A stretch of 64,000 nucleotides of DNA, from NCBI GenBank assembly GCA_947095585.1, contig OX352763.1:63893016-63957015 (forward strand), given 5' to 3'. Under the pieces are notes generated by a model. The model saw only the letters and a list, made by a program, of their open reading frames with translations, was not told the DNA's origin and did not search any database. Origin of the DNA: Nephrocerus scutellatus (Eukaryota > Arthropoda > Insecta > Diptera > Pipunculidae). Each line of letters begins with the position of its first letter. The stretch's first letter is position 1. Shown here piece after piece: positions 29,427 through 42,439 of this stretch. The position numbers and the translations under genes were made by a program.

Positions 29427-30950
29427 CGGTTATTCCGGGAGCTGGATGCTGATGGTGTTGTTCCCCGCTGTTTTGAGGCAAATCTTGTTGTCTGCTCCTT
29501 TTGAACCCTAGATGTGCCCATATGGGCCGATGAATCGGAACCTTTTCTTCCGGAGTGGGACCGTGATGCCTTTGAATGCCTCTGGGTCATACGGTTTGCT
29601 TTGGCTGATGGTGGTGAGCTCGGCTAGTGGTAGGAATTTTGTTTCTTGGGTGTCTGGGACCAGGGGTTGTTCTTCGGTGTAGGTTTCTTCTGGTTGTTTG
29701 TTGCTGGTGCCTGGTTGTTCTTGTCGGACTATTGGGGAATTATTGATTAATTTATTTGGTAGTATGGGTTGGGGTGTGGCTAGGACGGTGGGTTGGTTTT
29801 TTGGGGTTGCTGGGTATTTTTCTGGGGCTTGGGAGGGATCTGGTTGGGTTGGTGTTGGCTTTGGTACCGGGAGGAAAGGGACAGGAGCAGCTGCGGTTCC
29901 GGCCAGTCTTGGCACTAGCCTAGTCAAGTTTACCAACTCGTTGCTGGTGAGTGGCCGCTTGGGAGGCGGTGGCTGCTTCTTCCAGGCGCGATTTCGGTTG
30001 TGGTGCTGGACGGTCTTCTTCGGCGGTGGTGCTAGCACGGGACGTGGCTGGGTACGTCGGTGGGTCCCAGGTGCTAAGCCGGCGTCGGTGAATTCGGTGA
30101 GGCGTTGTTGTCGGTCTGCCATCTCGATTGGTACTGGACTGGATGTAATCGTGGGACAATTGAGTATACCTGACGTTTGATCGATTTCGTTCGGTGGCTG
30201 GTCAGGTATTTGTTTACAGTCTTTTATATGGGCTGTAATAGTTTTTTTCTGGTCTCCTTCTAGGATGAATATTACTGGTGACACCCTTTTCCGTATACGG
30301 TAGGGGCCTATATATGTTGGTGCTAGCTTAGCAGCGAATTGTTGTGCGGCTGAAGAGAGTGGACGGTAGCGGTAATAAACCATCTCTCCTATGGATGGGC
30401 TCCATGGTCGACGGCGTAGATCGATGTAAGTTGGACATTGTCGGACAAATCGTGCCGTGTCACGAAATAAGCCGGGCCAATAGTAATTCTTTGCTATCCT
30501 GGCTATGGTTTTTGCAATCCCCATATGCCCTGCGGTCACGTTCGTGTGGTTTTCGAGTAACACTTGGTGGCGGAGCGGTTTCGGAATGCAAACTTTCCAA
30601 GCTGTTGGAGCGGTTTCGGTGTAGCATGTGGGATTATAGATGTGTCGATACAGTGTACCATCTCGGGTTTGATATTCGGATTTTTCTTCTGGTTTTTCCT
30701 TTGTCATAGTTATCTTGGTATTGTACCATGGACAAGTTTCGGTTATGGGTAATATTAGTTTTAGTGCTGTTTTTCTGGTCGGATGCCTTGATAGGACTTC
30801 TGCGGGGCTGGGTTCTGTTTGAGCCGTTATGATATTTTCGCCCTGAATAATATTAAAACTGAATTTCGATAGGAAGTCCGTTCCGATCAGAAATTCGCCA
30901 TTAGTTTCAAGAGGTATATAAATTCTTGTAAAAAGGTTCGATCTTTCCAA
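29427..30950 (-). pseudogene. Element B pol remnant, unit 4
   Basis: 480 codons open with the same protease-end, zinc segment, GPY/F and Pro-rich order as unit 1. A Tyr-to-stop change (minus TAG at 29510-29508) removes the last 26 residues. The same nonsense change is present in units 5 and 6, so it was inherited before those units separated. No RT, RNase H or integrase core. Confidence 0.8.
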
Positions 30951-31182
30951 CTTAATTCCAATGTGTATGCTTCACGAGCGGTGACGGTTCGGTTATCGGC
31001 CAAAGCGAAGGTGATTTCAATAGGTCGGGCTGGTATGTGATTTTTCATACAGAGTTTTTGTATAGTTTTGCCTATACAGGATTTCCCTGCTCCGGTATCG
31101 ATGATTGCGTTGTATTTCTGGTGAAATAGCTTTATGGGTAGGGTGTGTGAGGCCAGGTTTTCAGTGGTGGTACTCGGGGCGT

Positions 31183-32841
31183 CTAATGCCTCATGGAGTT
31201 GGACGGTTCGTTGGAGTTTTCCCGGAGTACAAGTACAACAGCGACTTTGTGTGCCGTTTGTACCGCAGTGTGAACAAAAGCGTCGGTGCGTTTGTTGACA
31301 GTGGTATCGGGTATGTCCTGGCTGGCCACAAGTCCAGCAGCAGGTTTGGCGGTCATAAGCATTGGGTTCGGGTACATTGGATTGCTGGGTAAGTGATGCG
31401 GGTATGTTGCATCGTTGATTTTTTGTAAAAGTTGCGGATATGTTGTATTAGTGGTATTCGGTGGGTGTTGTGGATGTGTTACATCGTTGGCATTCGGGTA
31501 ATGCTGTGTATACGGTTTATTGTTGTTATTCGGGAAGTGCTGTGAATGTGTTACATCGTTGGCATTCGGGTAATGCTGTGTATACGGTATATGGTTGGTA
31601 TTCGTTGTGGGCTGTGGATGTGTTACATCGTTGGCATTCGGGTAATGCTGTGTATACGGTTTATTGTTGTTATTCGAGAAGTGCTGTGGATGTGTTACAT
31701 CGTTGGCATTTGGGTAATGCTGTGTATACGGTATATGGTTGGTATTCGTTGTGGGCTGTGGATGTGTTACATCGTTGGCATTCGGTGAATGCTTGACTGG
31801 TCGAGCGGATCGCATTGGGGGTCGGTATGAATTTGTCTGCGGCTGGATCGCTGGGGTGGTGTGATGAAATGGCGGTGCGGTTGGACGGACTGGTGCGATG
31901 GATGGTCGGAATGGTGCTGGTCGTATTGGAGTTTGAACTGGGCGAGGGACTGGTTCCGTCACGAGACACTCGAAATCTTCGATGAGCGAAGTGAGTTCGG
32001 AGAGTGTGGTGAATTCCCTTCGCTTAATATAGTGTCGGTAATCTGGTCGGAGATTCTCGTAGATTCGGTTCAGCTTTTCCTCAGGAGTGAGTGGGACGTG
32101 CCATCGCATTAGGGCTTGGATAGAGGTGCCTTTTTCTCGGCTATTCTGAGTTCTGTTTCTTATGCGATCTGCCAGTTGTGTTGCAAATCGTGGGGGAAGG
32201 AAGAAGCTTCGTAATTCTTCGCTGAAATTGTTCCAGGTATTCAAAAACTCCTTGTTGTTTCGATACCAGACTAGCGCGTTCCCTTTCAGAAGTTCAGGTA
32301 GGGTGCGGACTATACGGTCGAGTGGCAACTGGTAGTACTCCGCTAGCTCTTCCACCCTTTCTAAAAATTCGAGTGGATTGTTATTGCCACCCTCGAATCG
32401 CACGTTCCACTTTCTAACCTTGTCCATCACCTCTGCGTCGGATGGGTGATAGGTTAATACTCGTGGAAGGTTTTGATCTACTTGCGAGTAGGTTATGGTA
32501 GGAACGGTCGGCGGTTGCGTGGTTCTGGTTTTGTATTCCACGTTCGGCAGGTTACTGGTAGTTACGGGTACTTGTGAGTACGAAATCGTGGGGACATTGG
32601 ATGACTGTGTTGCGGTAGCCTTTGGTTCCAGTTTCGGTAGGATGTCAGCGCTGGTCGGTAATCCCATATTTTGTAAGTTATCGCATGATTTGCAATTTTT
32701 GAGTTCGGCTGATAGACGTTTTCTTAGTTCATCTACACTACCGGTGTGATTGATCCCACGACGATCCAATTCGTTGATTAACTCCTCTTTTCGGAGTGAG
32801 TATACCCCCGAAACACTTAGTGTGCTTTCTTCGGTTGACAT
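31183..32841 (-). pseudogene. Element B gag, unit 4
   Basis: 552 codons from 32841, almost identical to gag of unit 1 and without the unit 3 nonsense change. It shares the 28-bp deletion before the zinc knuckles, so the knuckles and protease start are in another frame (about 30890-31350). A duplicated gag start lies upstream. Confidence 0.82.
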
Positions 32842-32858
32842 GGTGCAGGTTTCGGTAC

Positions 32859-33341
32859 TTCTAAAAATTCGAGTGGATTGTTATTGCCACCCTCGAATCG
32901 CACGTTCCACTTTCTAACCTTGTCCATCACCTCTGCGTCGGATGGGTGATAGGTTAATACTCGTGGAAGGTTTTGATCTACTTGCGAGTAGGTTATGGTA
33001 GGAACGGTCGGCGGTTGCGTGGTTCTGGTTTTGTTTTCCACGTTCGGCAGGTTACTGGTAGTTACGGGTACTTGTGAGTACGAAATCGTGGGGACATTGG
33101 ATGACTGTGTTGCGGTAGCCTTTGGTTCCAGTTTCGGTAGGATGTCAGCGCTGGTCGGTAATCCCATATTTTGTAAGTTATCGCATGATTTGCAATTTTT
33201 GAGTTCGGCTGATAGACGTTTTCTTAGTTCATCTACACTACCGGTGTGATTGATCCCACGACGATCCAATTCGTTGATTAACTCCTCTTTTCGGAGTGAG
33301 TATACCCCCGAAACACTAAGTGTGCTTTCTTCGGTTGACAT
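32859..33341 (-). pseudogene. Duplicated gag 5' end, unit 4
   Basis: Same tandem duplication and junction as in unit 3, with the outer ATG at 33341. Exactly 5960 bases separate the equivalent positions in units 3 and 4. Confidence 0.8.
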
Positions 33342-33592
33342 GGTGCATGTTTCGGTACTTCGTAGTATTTAAGTGTAGGTAAATTAATACTCCTCGATTG
33401 GTGTCCAAAATGTCGCTATTTTGGGTTTTGTCCTTGCTATTTTGTGTTGCTCAATTGTAGATGAGAGCGAACTTTAGGGCTATTGTTCTCTGGTTTTTGT
33501 CCTGACTATTTTGTGTTCCCCAATTGTAGATGAAAGCACAACTTTATTATTATTTATTCTCCGTATCGGTCGGTAAAACGACTATGATAGTC

Positions 33593-33610
33593 GTCCCTGC
33601 TCGGGCGCCA
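33593..33610 (-). promoter_or_regulatory. Element B primer-binding site, unit 4
   Basis: Intact tRNA-Lys type site four bases from LTR-5. Confidence 0.85.
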
Positions 33611-33614
33611 ATTT

Positions 33615-34694
33615 TGTAACGTTGTTGCTCGGGTGACGCTCGCCGGTCACCCAGGGTTCTTTCTCCTCAATGTTACAAAATAAATAGATTTTTTTAGATT
33701 TCTTTTGATTTTCGTTTTATTATTTCGGTTTAAATTACTATGATTACAGGCTAATATAGTGTGTACGACTAATGTAATGATTATAAGTTAACATACGGAC
33801 TAATGATGTGTACAAACTACGGTTCTGGCTATAAGCCAATATAATACTAATATAATATAATATATGATAACAATATGCTAATATACAGACTTATATAATG
33901 CAAATAGGGTAATGTAATTGCGGGACGGTGTAGCTCCGTGACCGGTGTGTGTTCAACACAACACCGTCGGTGGGTCAGCAGAACAGAGTGTACTCAAGTA
34001 CAGCGATGCTGTGAAGGGAAAAGCATACGTGATGCTATCCTTCAAATAATGGGAGTGTAGTTCAACAGGCAGTGCGTGACCATCACAGCATTGTTACTGT
34101 TGAACTAAGTGCATTTACAGAAGAAAAGTAGACAAAAAATACTTTTATTCTTCTGTAGGGTGTAGTTCAATAACCAGCACGTGAGCAGACACAACGTTGG
34201 TACTGAGTACACAAAAAATGATTTTTAGAAGAAAAAGTAGAAAATACTTTTATTCTCCTGGAGATGCACTTTTATACATGCGGGGTGTAGCTCAATAAAC
34301 AGCGCGTGAACAGACACAGTGTTGTTTTATGGAGTACCCTAGATGCATGTCTGCGGGAAAAAGCAATAATTTATTGCTTTAATAGTTCGGAATGAACGTT
34401 TGCCTTATGACGAATTCCTTACGTTTTGTAGAGGTGTCATATGAGGCGCAGAGGAGATATTACCACGTAATGTAGAAGTCTCTTCCTCTGTTTGTGCTTA
34501 TTTGAAATGCATGTTTTACATGCCCTGGTGTATTGAGTAGTTGGGAATTATTTTCCCGCCACTACCATACTGCACTTTGTAATTGTTTTGTTTTTATTTT
34601 TAGAGATTTGGTGTGTACATGTAATTGCGTTTGTGGTATATTTTGTATTAGAGATAGGTTGTGTAACGAAGGTGAGTAATCAAACTTCGTTGCA
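33615..34694 (-). repeat. Element B LTR-5 (complete)
   Basis: 1080 bp with both edges, very close to LTR-4 but without its small insertion. Confidence 0.88.
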
Positions 34695-35403
34695 TTCCCC
34701 TCCTACTTCGTGGTGCGGAAAGAGATATATTATATAATTCGGTGGTGTATATCTTATACTTCTAAATTGTATGTAATTATTGTTATATATAGCCCCGGTC
34801 GGGTGGTCATTATCTTCTTTTTTTTTCTTTTTTTGGGATTACATTTATTTTTGTGCCAATCGCCGGCCCGAGTTACAAAGTTGAATATGGGTATATAAAA
34901 AAAATGTTCTCTTTTTTTCAGTTCTTTTTTCTCATGTTTTTAGGTTTTTTTTTTTTTTCATTTTTTTTGGGTTTGTTTTTTTCCATGTATTCAGGTTTTT
35001 TTTTTATTAAACGCATTTGTTTTCGGAACAATATATTTTGTAATAATAAAAAAAAAATCATAATAATAATAACAAAAATATTTTCTGGCAGTGTCGAAAT
35101 ATATATTTTATGAAATATATAAAAACAAAAAAAATTCAATTTAATAAGTAATGACTAAAAATAGTGATAGTAACAAAAGTAAATAAAAATTCATAATAAT
35201 AATAAAAAATTCGGTTATTCCGGGAGCTGGATGCTGATGGTGTTGTTCCCCGTTGTTTTGAGGCAAATCTTGTTGTCTGCTCCTTTTGAACCATAGATGT
35301 GCCCATATGGGCCGATGAATGAAAAATTCAATTTAATAAGTAATGACTAAAAATAGTGATAGTAACAAAAGTAAATAAAAATTCATAATAATAATAAAAA
35401 ATT
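34695..35403 (-). other. Element B 3' UTR with duplicated pol end, unit 5
   Basis: As in unit 4, the UTR contains an extra copy of the pol C-terminus (35209-35325) and then repeats. Here the extra copy keeps the gggagctggatgctgatggtg stretch that unit 4 lost. No separate gene. Confidence 0.65.
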
Positions 35404-36265
35404 CGGTTATTCCGGGAGCTGGATGCTGATGGTGTTGTTCCCCGCTGTTTTGAGGCAAATCTTGTTGTCTGCTCCTTTTGAACCCTAGATGTGCCCATAT
35501 GGGCCGATGAATCGGAACCTTTTCTTCCGGAGTGGGACCGTGATGCCTTTGAATGCCTCTGGGTCATACGGTTTGCTTTGGCTGATGGTGGTGAGCTCGG
35601 CTAGTGGTAGGAATTTTGTTTCTTGGGTGTCTGGGACCAGGGGTTGTTCTTCGGTGTAGGTTTCTTCTGGTTGTTTGTTGCTGGTGCCTGGTTGTTCTTG
35701 TCGGACTATTGGGGAATTATTGATTAATTTATTTGGTAGTATGGGTTGGGGTGTGGCTAGGACGGTGGGTTGGTTTTTTGGGGTTGCTGGGTATTTTTCT
35801 GGGGCTTGGGAGGGATCTGGTTGGGTTGGTGTTGGCTTTGGTACCGGGAGGAAAGGGACAGGAGCAGCTGCGGTTCCGGCCAGTCTTGGCACTAGCCTAG
35901 TCAAGTTTACCAACTCGTTGCTGGTGAGTGGCCGCTTGGGAGGCGGTGGCTGCTTCTTCCAGGTGCGATTTCGGTTGTGGTGCTGGACGGTCTTCTTCGG
36001 CGGTGGTGCTAGCACGGGACGTGGCTGGGTACGTCGGTGGGTCCCAGGTGCTAAGCCGGCGTCGGTGAATTCGGTGAGGCGTTGTTGTCGGTCTGCCATC
36101 TCGATTGGTACTGGACTGGATGTAATCGTGGGACAATTGAGTATACCTGACGTTTGATCGATTTCGTTCGGTGGCTGGTTAGGTATTTGTTTACAGTTGT
36201 TTACAGCCCATATAAAGGCTGTAATAGTTTTTTTCTGGTCTCCTTCTAGGATGAATATTTTCCCG
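35404..36265 (-). pseudogene. Element B pol remnant, unit 5
   Basis: Keeps the Pro-rich tail and the end of the integrase C-terminus (FILEGDQKKTI). A large deletion near 36258 joins it directly to the zinc-knuckle region, removing protease, integrase zinc part and GPY/F motif. It carries the shared nonsense change near the C-terminus. A short inverted patch lies at about 36196-36225. Confidence 0.75.
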
Positions 36266-37749
36266 GAGTACAAGTAAAACAGCGACTTTGTGTGCCGTTT
36301 GTACCGCAGTGTGAACAAAAGCGTCGGTATGTTTGTTGACAGTGGTATCGGGTATGTCCTGGCTGGCCGCAAGTCCAGCAGCAGGTTTGGCGGTCATAAG
36401 CATTGGGTTCGGGTACATTGGATTGCTGGGTAAGTGATGCGGGCAACATACCCGTTGATTTTTTGTAAAAGTTGCGGATATGTTGTATTAGTGGTATTCG
36501 GTGGGTGTTGTGGATGTTTTACATCGTTGGCATTCGGGTAATGCTGTGTATACGGTTTATTGTTGTTATTCGGGAAGTGCTGTGGATGTGTTACATCGTT
36601 GGCATTCGGGTAATGCTGTATATACGGTATATGGTTGGTATTCGTTGTGGGCTGTGGATGTGTGACATCGTTGGCATTCGGTGAATGCTTGACTGGTCGA
36701 GCGGATCGCATTGGGGGTCGATATGAATTTGTCTGCGGCTGGATCGCTGGGGTGGTGTGATGAAATGGCGGTGCGGTTGAACGGACTGGTGCGGTGGTTG
36801 GTCGGAATGGTGCTGGTCGTATTGGAGTTTGAACTGGGCGAGGGACTGGTTCCGTCACGAAACACTCAAAATCTTCGATGAGCGAAGTGAGTTCGGAGAG
36901 TGTGGTGAATTCCCTTCGCTTAATATAGTGTCGGTAATCTGGTCGGAGATTCTCGTAGATTCGGTTCAGATTTTTCTCAGGAGTGAGTGGGACGTGCCAT
37001 CGCATTAGGGCTTGGATAGAGGTGATGTACTCTTTGCCTTTTTCTCAGCTATTCTGAGTTCTGTTTCTAATGCGATCTGCCAGTTGTGTTGCAAATCGTG
37101 GGGGAAGGAAGAAGCTTCGTAATTCTTCGCTGAAATTGTTCCAGGTATTCAAAAACTCCTTGTTGTTTCGATACCAGACTAGCGCGTTCCCTTTTAGAAG
37201 TTCAGGTAGGGTGCGGACTATACGGTCGAGTGGCAACTGGTAGCACTCCGCTAGCTCTTCCACCCTTTCTAAAAATTCGAGTGGATTGTTATTGCCACCC
37301 TCGAATCGCACGTTTCACTTTCTAACCTTGTCCATCACCTCTGCGTCGGATGGGTGATAGGTTAATACTCGTGGAAGGTTTTGATCTACTTGCGAGTAGG
37401 TTATGGTAGGAACGGTCGGCGGTTGCGTGGTTCTGGTTTTGTATTCCACGTTCGGCAGGTTACTGGTAGTTACGGGTACTTGTGAGTACGAAATCGTGGG
37501 GACATTGGATGACTGTGTTGCGGTAGCCTTTGGTTCCAGTTTCGGTAGGATGTCAGCGCTGGTCGGTAATCCCATATTTTGTAAGTTATCGCATGATTTG
37601 CAATTTTTGAGTTCGGCTGATAGACGTTTTCTTAGTTCATCTACACTACCGGTGTGATTGATCCCACGACGATCCAATTCGTTGATTAACTCCTCTTTTC
37701 GGAGTGAGTATACCCCCGAAACACTTAGTGTGCTTTCTTCGGTTGACAT
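36250..37749 (-). pseudogene. Element B gag, unit 5 (multiply broken)
   Basis: The start at 37749 opens 144 codons, to a Trp-to-stop change in the KWNVRF motif at 37315. The frame then resumes to an Arg-to-stop change in SREKG near 37045, and continues from 37005 to the knuckles in shifted frames. Only three 24-residue repeats remain. The zinc knuckle (CWTCGQPGHTRYHC) is recognisable at about 36350. Confidence 0.78.
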
Positions 37750-37884
37750 GGTGCAGGTTTCAGTACTTCGTAGTATTTAAGTGTAGGTAAATTAATACTC
37801 CTCGATTGGTGTCCAAAATGTCGCTATTTTGGGTTTTGTCCTTGCTATTTTGTGTTCCTCAATTGTAGATGAAAGCACAACTTT

Positions 37885-38689
37885 GTGTTTGTGCAACACA
37901 ACACCGTCGGTGGGTCAGCAGAACAGAGTGTACTCAAGTACAGCGTTGCTGTGAAGGGAAAAGCATACGTGATGCTATCCTTCAAATAATGGGAGTGTAG
38001 TTCAACAGGCAGTGCGTGACCATGACAGCATTGTTACTGTTGAACTAAGTGCATTTACAGAAGAAAAGTAGACAAAAAATACTTTTATTCTTCTGTAGGG
38101 TGTAGTTCAATAACCAGCGCGTGAGCAGACACAACGTTGGTACTGAGTACACAAAAAATGATTTTTAGAAGAAAAAGTAGAAAATACTTTTATTCTCCTG
38201 GAGATGCACATTTATACATGTGGGGTGTAGCTCAGTAAACAGCGCGTGAACAGACACAGTGTTGTTTTATGGAGTACCCTAGATGCATGTCTGCGGGAAA
38301 AAGCAATAATTTATTGCTTTAATAGTTCGGAATGAACGTTTGCCTTATGACGAATTCCTTACGTTTTGTAGAGGTGTCATATGAGGCGCAGAGGAGATTT
38401 TACCACGTAATGTAGAAGTCTCTTCCTCTGTTTGTGCTTATTTGAAATGCATGTTTTACATGCCCTGGTGTATTGAGTGGTTGGGAATTATTTTCCCGCC
38501 ACTACCATACTGCACTTTGTAATTGATTTTGTGTTTGTTTTTATTTTTAGAGATTGGGTGTGTACATGTAATTGCGTTTTTGGTATATTTTGTATTAGAG
38601 ATAGGGTGTGTTCATGTAATAGCGTTTGTGGTATATTTTGTATTAGAGATAGGGTGTGTAACGAAGGTGAGTAATCAAACTTCGTTACA
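37885..38689 (-). repeat. Element B LTR-6 (truncated in R/U5)
   Basis: A deletion from the leader (gcacaactttgtg) into the LTR removes the primer site and about 330 bp of R/U5. The U3 edge is complete (ttcgttaca, then tcccctcctact). A 62-bp block near 38560-38650 is duplicated. Confidence 0.82.
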
Positions 38690-39204
38690 TTCCCCTCCTA
38701 CTTCGGGGTGCGGAAAGAGATATATGATATAATTCGGTGGTGTATATCTTATACTTCTAAATTGTATGTAATTATTGTTATAGCGCTCGGTCGGGTGGTC
38801 ACTATCTTTTTTTTTTCTTTATTTGGGATTACCTTTATTTTTGTGCCAATCGCCGGCCCGAGTTACAAAGTTGAATATGGGTATATAAAAAAAATTTTCT
38901 CTTTTTTTTCAGTTTTTTTTTCTCATGTTTTCAGGGTTTTTTTTCCATTTTTTTGGGGTTTGTTTTTTTCCATGTATTCAGGTGTGTTTTTTTTTTTTTT
39001 TTTATTCAGGTTGTTTTTTTGTTTTCTTGTTTTCGGTTTTTTTTTTCTTTTTTATATTGAACGCATTTGTTTTCGGAACAATATATTTTGTAATAATAAA
39101 AAAAAAATAATAAAAAAACAAAAAAAATTCAATTTAATAAGTAATGACTAAAAATAGTGATAGTAACAAAAGTAAATAAAAATTCATAATAATAATAAAA
39201 AATT
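38690..39204 (-). other. Element B 3' UTR, unit 6
   Basis: T-rich UTR with the polypurine tract at its left side next to LTR-6. It is shorter than in unit 1, lacking the segment around the gtgtcaaaatatat motif. No gene. Confidence 0.65.
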
Positions 39205-40066
39205 CGGTTATTCCGGGAGCTGGATGCTGATGGTGTTGTTCCCCGCTGTTTTGAGGCAAATCTTGTTGTCTGCTCCTTTTGAACCCTAGATGTGCCCATA
39301 TGGGCCGATGAATCGGAACCTTTTCTTCCGGAGTGGGACCGTGATGCCTTTGAATGCCTCTGGGTCATACGGTTTGCTTTGGCTGATGGTGGTGAGCTCG
39401 GCTAGTGGTAGGAATTTTGTTTCTTGGGTGTCTGGGACCAGGGGTTGTTCTTCGGTGTAGGTTTCTTCTGGTTGTTTGTTGCTGGTGCCTGGTTGTTCTT
39501 GTCGGACTATTGGGGAATTATTGATTAATTTATTTGGTAGTATGGGTTGGGGTGTGGCTAGGACGGTGGGTTGGTTTTTTGGGGTTGCTGGGTATTTTTC
39601 TGGGGCTTGGGAGGGATCTGGTTGGGTTGGTGTTGGCTTTGGTACCGGGAGGAAAGGGACAGGAGCAGCTGCGGTTCCGGCCAGTCTTGGCACTAGCCTA
39701 GTCAAGTTTACCAACTCGTTGCTGGTGAGTGGCCGCTTGGGAGGCGGTGGCTGCTTCTTCCAGGTGCGATTTCGGTTGTGGTGCTGGACGGTCTTCTTCG
39801 GCGGTGGTGCTAGCACGGGACGTGGCTGGGTACGTCGGTGGGTCCCAGGTGCTAAGCCGGCGTCGGTGAATTCGGTGAGGCGTTGTTGTCGGTCTGCCAT
39901 CTCGATTGGTACTGGACTGGATGTAATCGTGGGACAATTGAGTATTTCTGACGTTTGATCGATTTCGTTCGGTGGCTGGTTAGGTATTTGTTTACAGTTG
40001 TTTACAGCCCATATAAAGGCTGTAATAGTTTTTTTCTGGTCTCCTTCTAGGATGAATATTTTCCCG
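39205..40066 (-). pseudogene. Element B pol remnant, unit 6
   Basis: Near-copy of the unit 5 remnant: same deletion, same inverted patch, same nonsense change. Equivalent positions in units 5 and 6 are 3801 bases apart. Confidence 0.75.
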
Positions 40067-41550
40067 GAGTACAAGTACAACAGCGACTTTGTGTGCCGTT
40101 TGTACCGTAGTGTGAACAAAAGCGTCGGTATGTTTGTTGACAGTGGTATCGGGTATGTCCTGGCTGGCCGCAAGTCCAGCAGCAGGTTTGGCGGTCATAA
40201 GCATTGGGTTCGGGTACATTGGATTGCTGGGTAAGTGATGCGGGCAACATACCCGTTGATTTTTTGTAAAAGTTGCGGATATGTTGTATTAGTGGTATTC
40301 GGTGGGTGTTGTGGATGTTTTACATCGTTGGCATTCGGGTAATGCTGTGTATACGGTTTATTGTTGTTATTCGGGAAGTGCTGTGGATGTGTTACATCGT
40401 TGGCATTCGGGTAATGCTGTATATACGGTATATGGTTGGTATTCGTTGTGGGCTGTGGATGTGTGACATCGTTGGCATTCGGTGAATGCTTGACTGGTCG
40501 AGCGGATCGCATTGGGGGTCGATATGAATTTGTCTGCGGCTGGATCGCTGGGGTGGTGTGATGAAATGGCGGTGCGGTTGAACGGACTGGTGCGATGGTT
40601 GGTCGGAATGGTGCTGGTCGTATTGGAGTTTGAACTGGGCGAGGGACTGGTTCCGTCACGAAACACTCAAAATCTTCGATGAGCGAAGTGAGTTCGGAGA
40701 GTGTGGTGAATTCCCTTCGCTTAATATAGTGTCGGTAATCTGGTCGGAGATTCTCGTAGATTCGGTTCAGATTTTTCTCAGGAGTGAGTGGGACGTGCCA
40801 TCGCATTAGGGCTTGGATAGAGGTGATGTGCTCTTTGCCTTTTTCTCAGCTATTCTGAGTTCTGTTTCTAATGCGATCTGCCAGTTGTGTTGCAAATCGT
40901 GGGGGAAGGAAGAAGCTTCGTAATTCTTCGCTGAAATTGTTCCAGGTATTCAAAAACTCCTTGTTGTTTCGATACCAGACTAGCGCGTTCCCTTTTAGAA
41001 GTTCAGGTAGGGTGCGGACTATACGGTCGAGTGGCAACTGGTAGCACTCCGCTAGCTCTTCCACCCTTTCTAAAAATTCGAGTGGATTGTTATTGCCACC
41101 CTCGAATCGCACGTTTCACTTTCTAACCTTGTCCATCACCTCTGCGTCGGATGGGTGATAGGTTAATACTCGTGGAAGGTTTTGATCTACTTGCGAGTAG
41201 GTTATGGTAGGAACGGTCGGCGGTTGCGTGGTTCTGGTTTTGTATTCCACGTTCGGCAGGTTACTGGTAGTTACGGGTACTTGTGAGTACGAAATCGTGG
41301 GGACATTGGATGACTGTGTTGCGGTAGCCTTTGGTTCCAGTTTCGGTAGGATGTCAGCGCTGGTCGGTAATCCCATATTTTGTAAGTTATCGCATGATTT
41401 GCAATTTTTGAGTTCGGCTGATAGACGTTTTCTTAGTTCATCTACACTACCGGTGTGATTGATCCCACGACGATCCAATTCGTTGATTAACTCCTCTTTT
41501 CGGAGTGAGTATACCCCCGAAACACTTAGTGTGCTTTCTTCGGTTGACAT
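40050..41550 (-). pseudogene. Element B gag, unit 6 (multiply broken)
   Basis: Start at 41550. It has the same two nonsense changes and frame breaks as unit 5, three 24-residue repeats, and the knuckle region fused to the pol tail. It differs from unit 5 by only a few bases. Confidence 0.78.
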
Positions 41551-41685
41551 GGTGCAGGTTTCGGTACTTCGTAGTATTTAAGTGTAGGTAAATTAATACT
41601 CCTCGATTGGTGTCCAAAATGTCGCTATTTTGGGTTTTGTCCTTGCTATTTTGTGTTCCTCAATTGTAGATGAAAGCACAACTTT

Positions 41686-42439
41686 GTGTTTGTGCAACAC
41701 AACACCGTCGGTGGGTCAGCAGAACAGAGTGTACTCAAGTACAGCGTTGCTGTGAAGGGAAAAGCATACGTGATGCTATCCTTCAAATAATGGGAGTGTA
41801 GTTCAACAGGCAGTGCGTGACCATCACAGCATTGTTACTGTTGAACTAAGTGCATTTACAGAAGAAAAGTAGACAAAAAATACTTTTATTCTTCTGTAGG
41901 GTGTAGTTCAATAACCAGCGCGTGAGCAGACACAACGTTGGTACTGAGTACACAAAAAATGATTTTTAGAAGAAAAAGTAGAAAATACTTTTATTCTCCT
42001 GGAGATGCACATTTATACATGTGGGGTGTAGCTCAGTAAACAGCGCGTGAACAGACACAGTGTTGTTTTATGGAGTACCCTAGATGCATGTCTGCGGGAA
42101 AAAGCAATGATTTATTGCTTTAATAGTTCGGAATGAACGTTTGCCTTATGACGAATTCCTTACGTTTTGTAGAGGTGTCATATGAGGCGCAGAGGAGATA
42201 TTACCACGTAATGTAGAAGTCTCTTCCTCTGTTTGTGCTTATTTGAAATGCATGTTTTACATGCCCTGGTGTATTGTGTGGTTGGGAATTATTTTCCCGC
42301 CACTACCATACTGCACTTTGTAATTGATTGTTTTGTTTTTATTTTTAGAGATTTGGTGTGTACATGTAATTGCGTTTGTGGTATATTTTGTATTAGAGAT
42401 AGGTTGTGTAACGAAGGTGAGTAATCAAACTTCGTTGCA
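41686..42439 (-). repeat. Element B LTR-7 (truncated in R/U5)
   Basis: Same leader-to-LTR deletion as LTR-6, so inherited with the 3.8-kb block, but with a single copy of the block duplicated in LTR-6. U3 edge intact. Confidence 0.82.
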
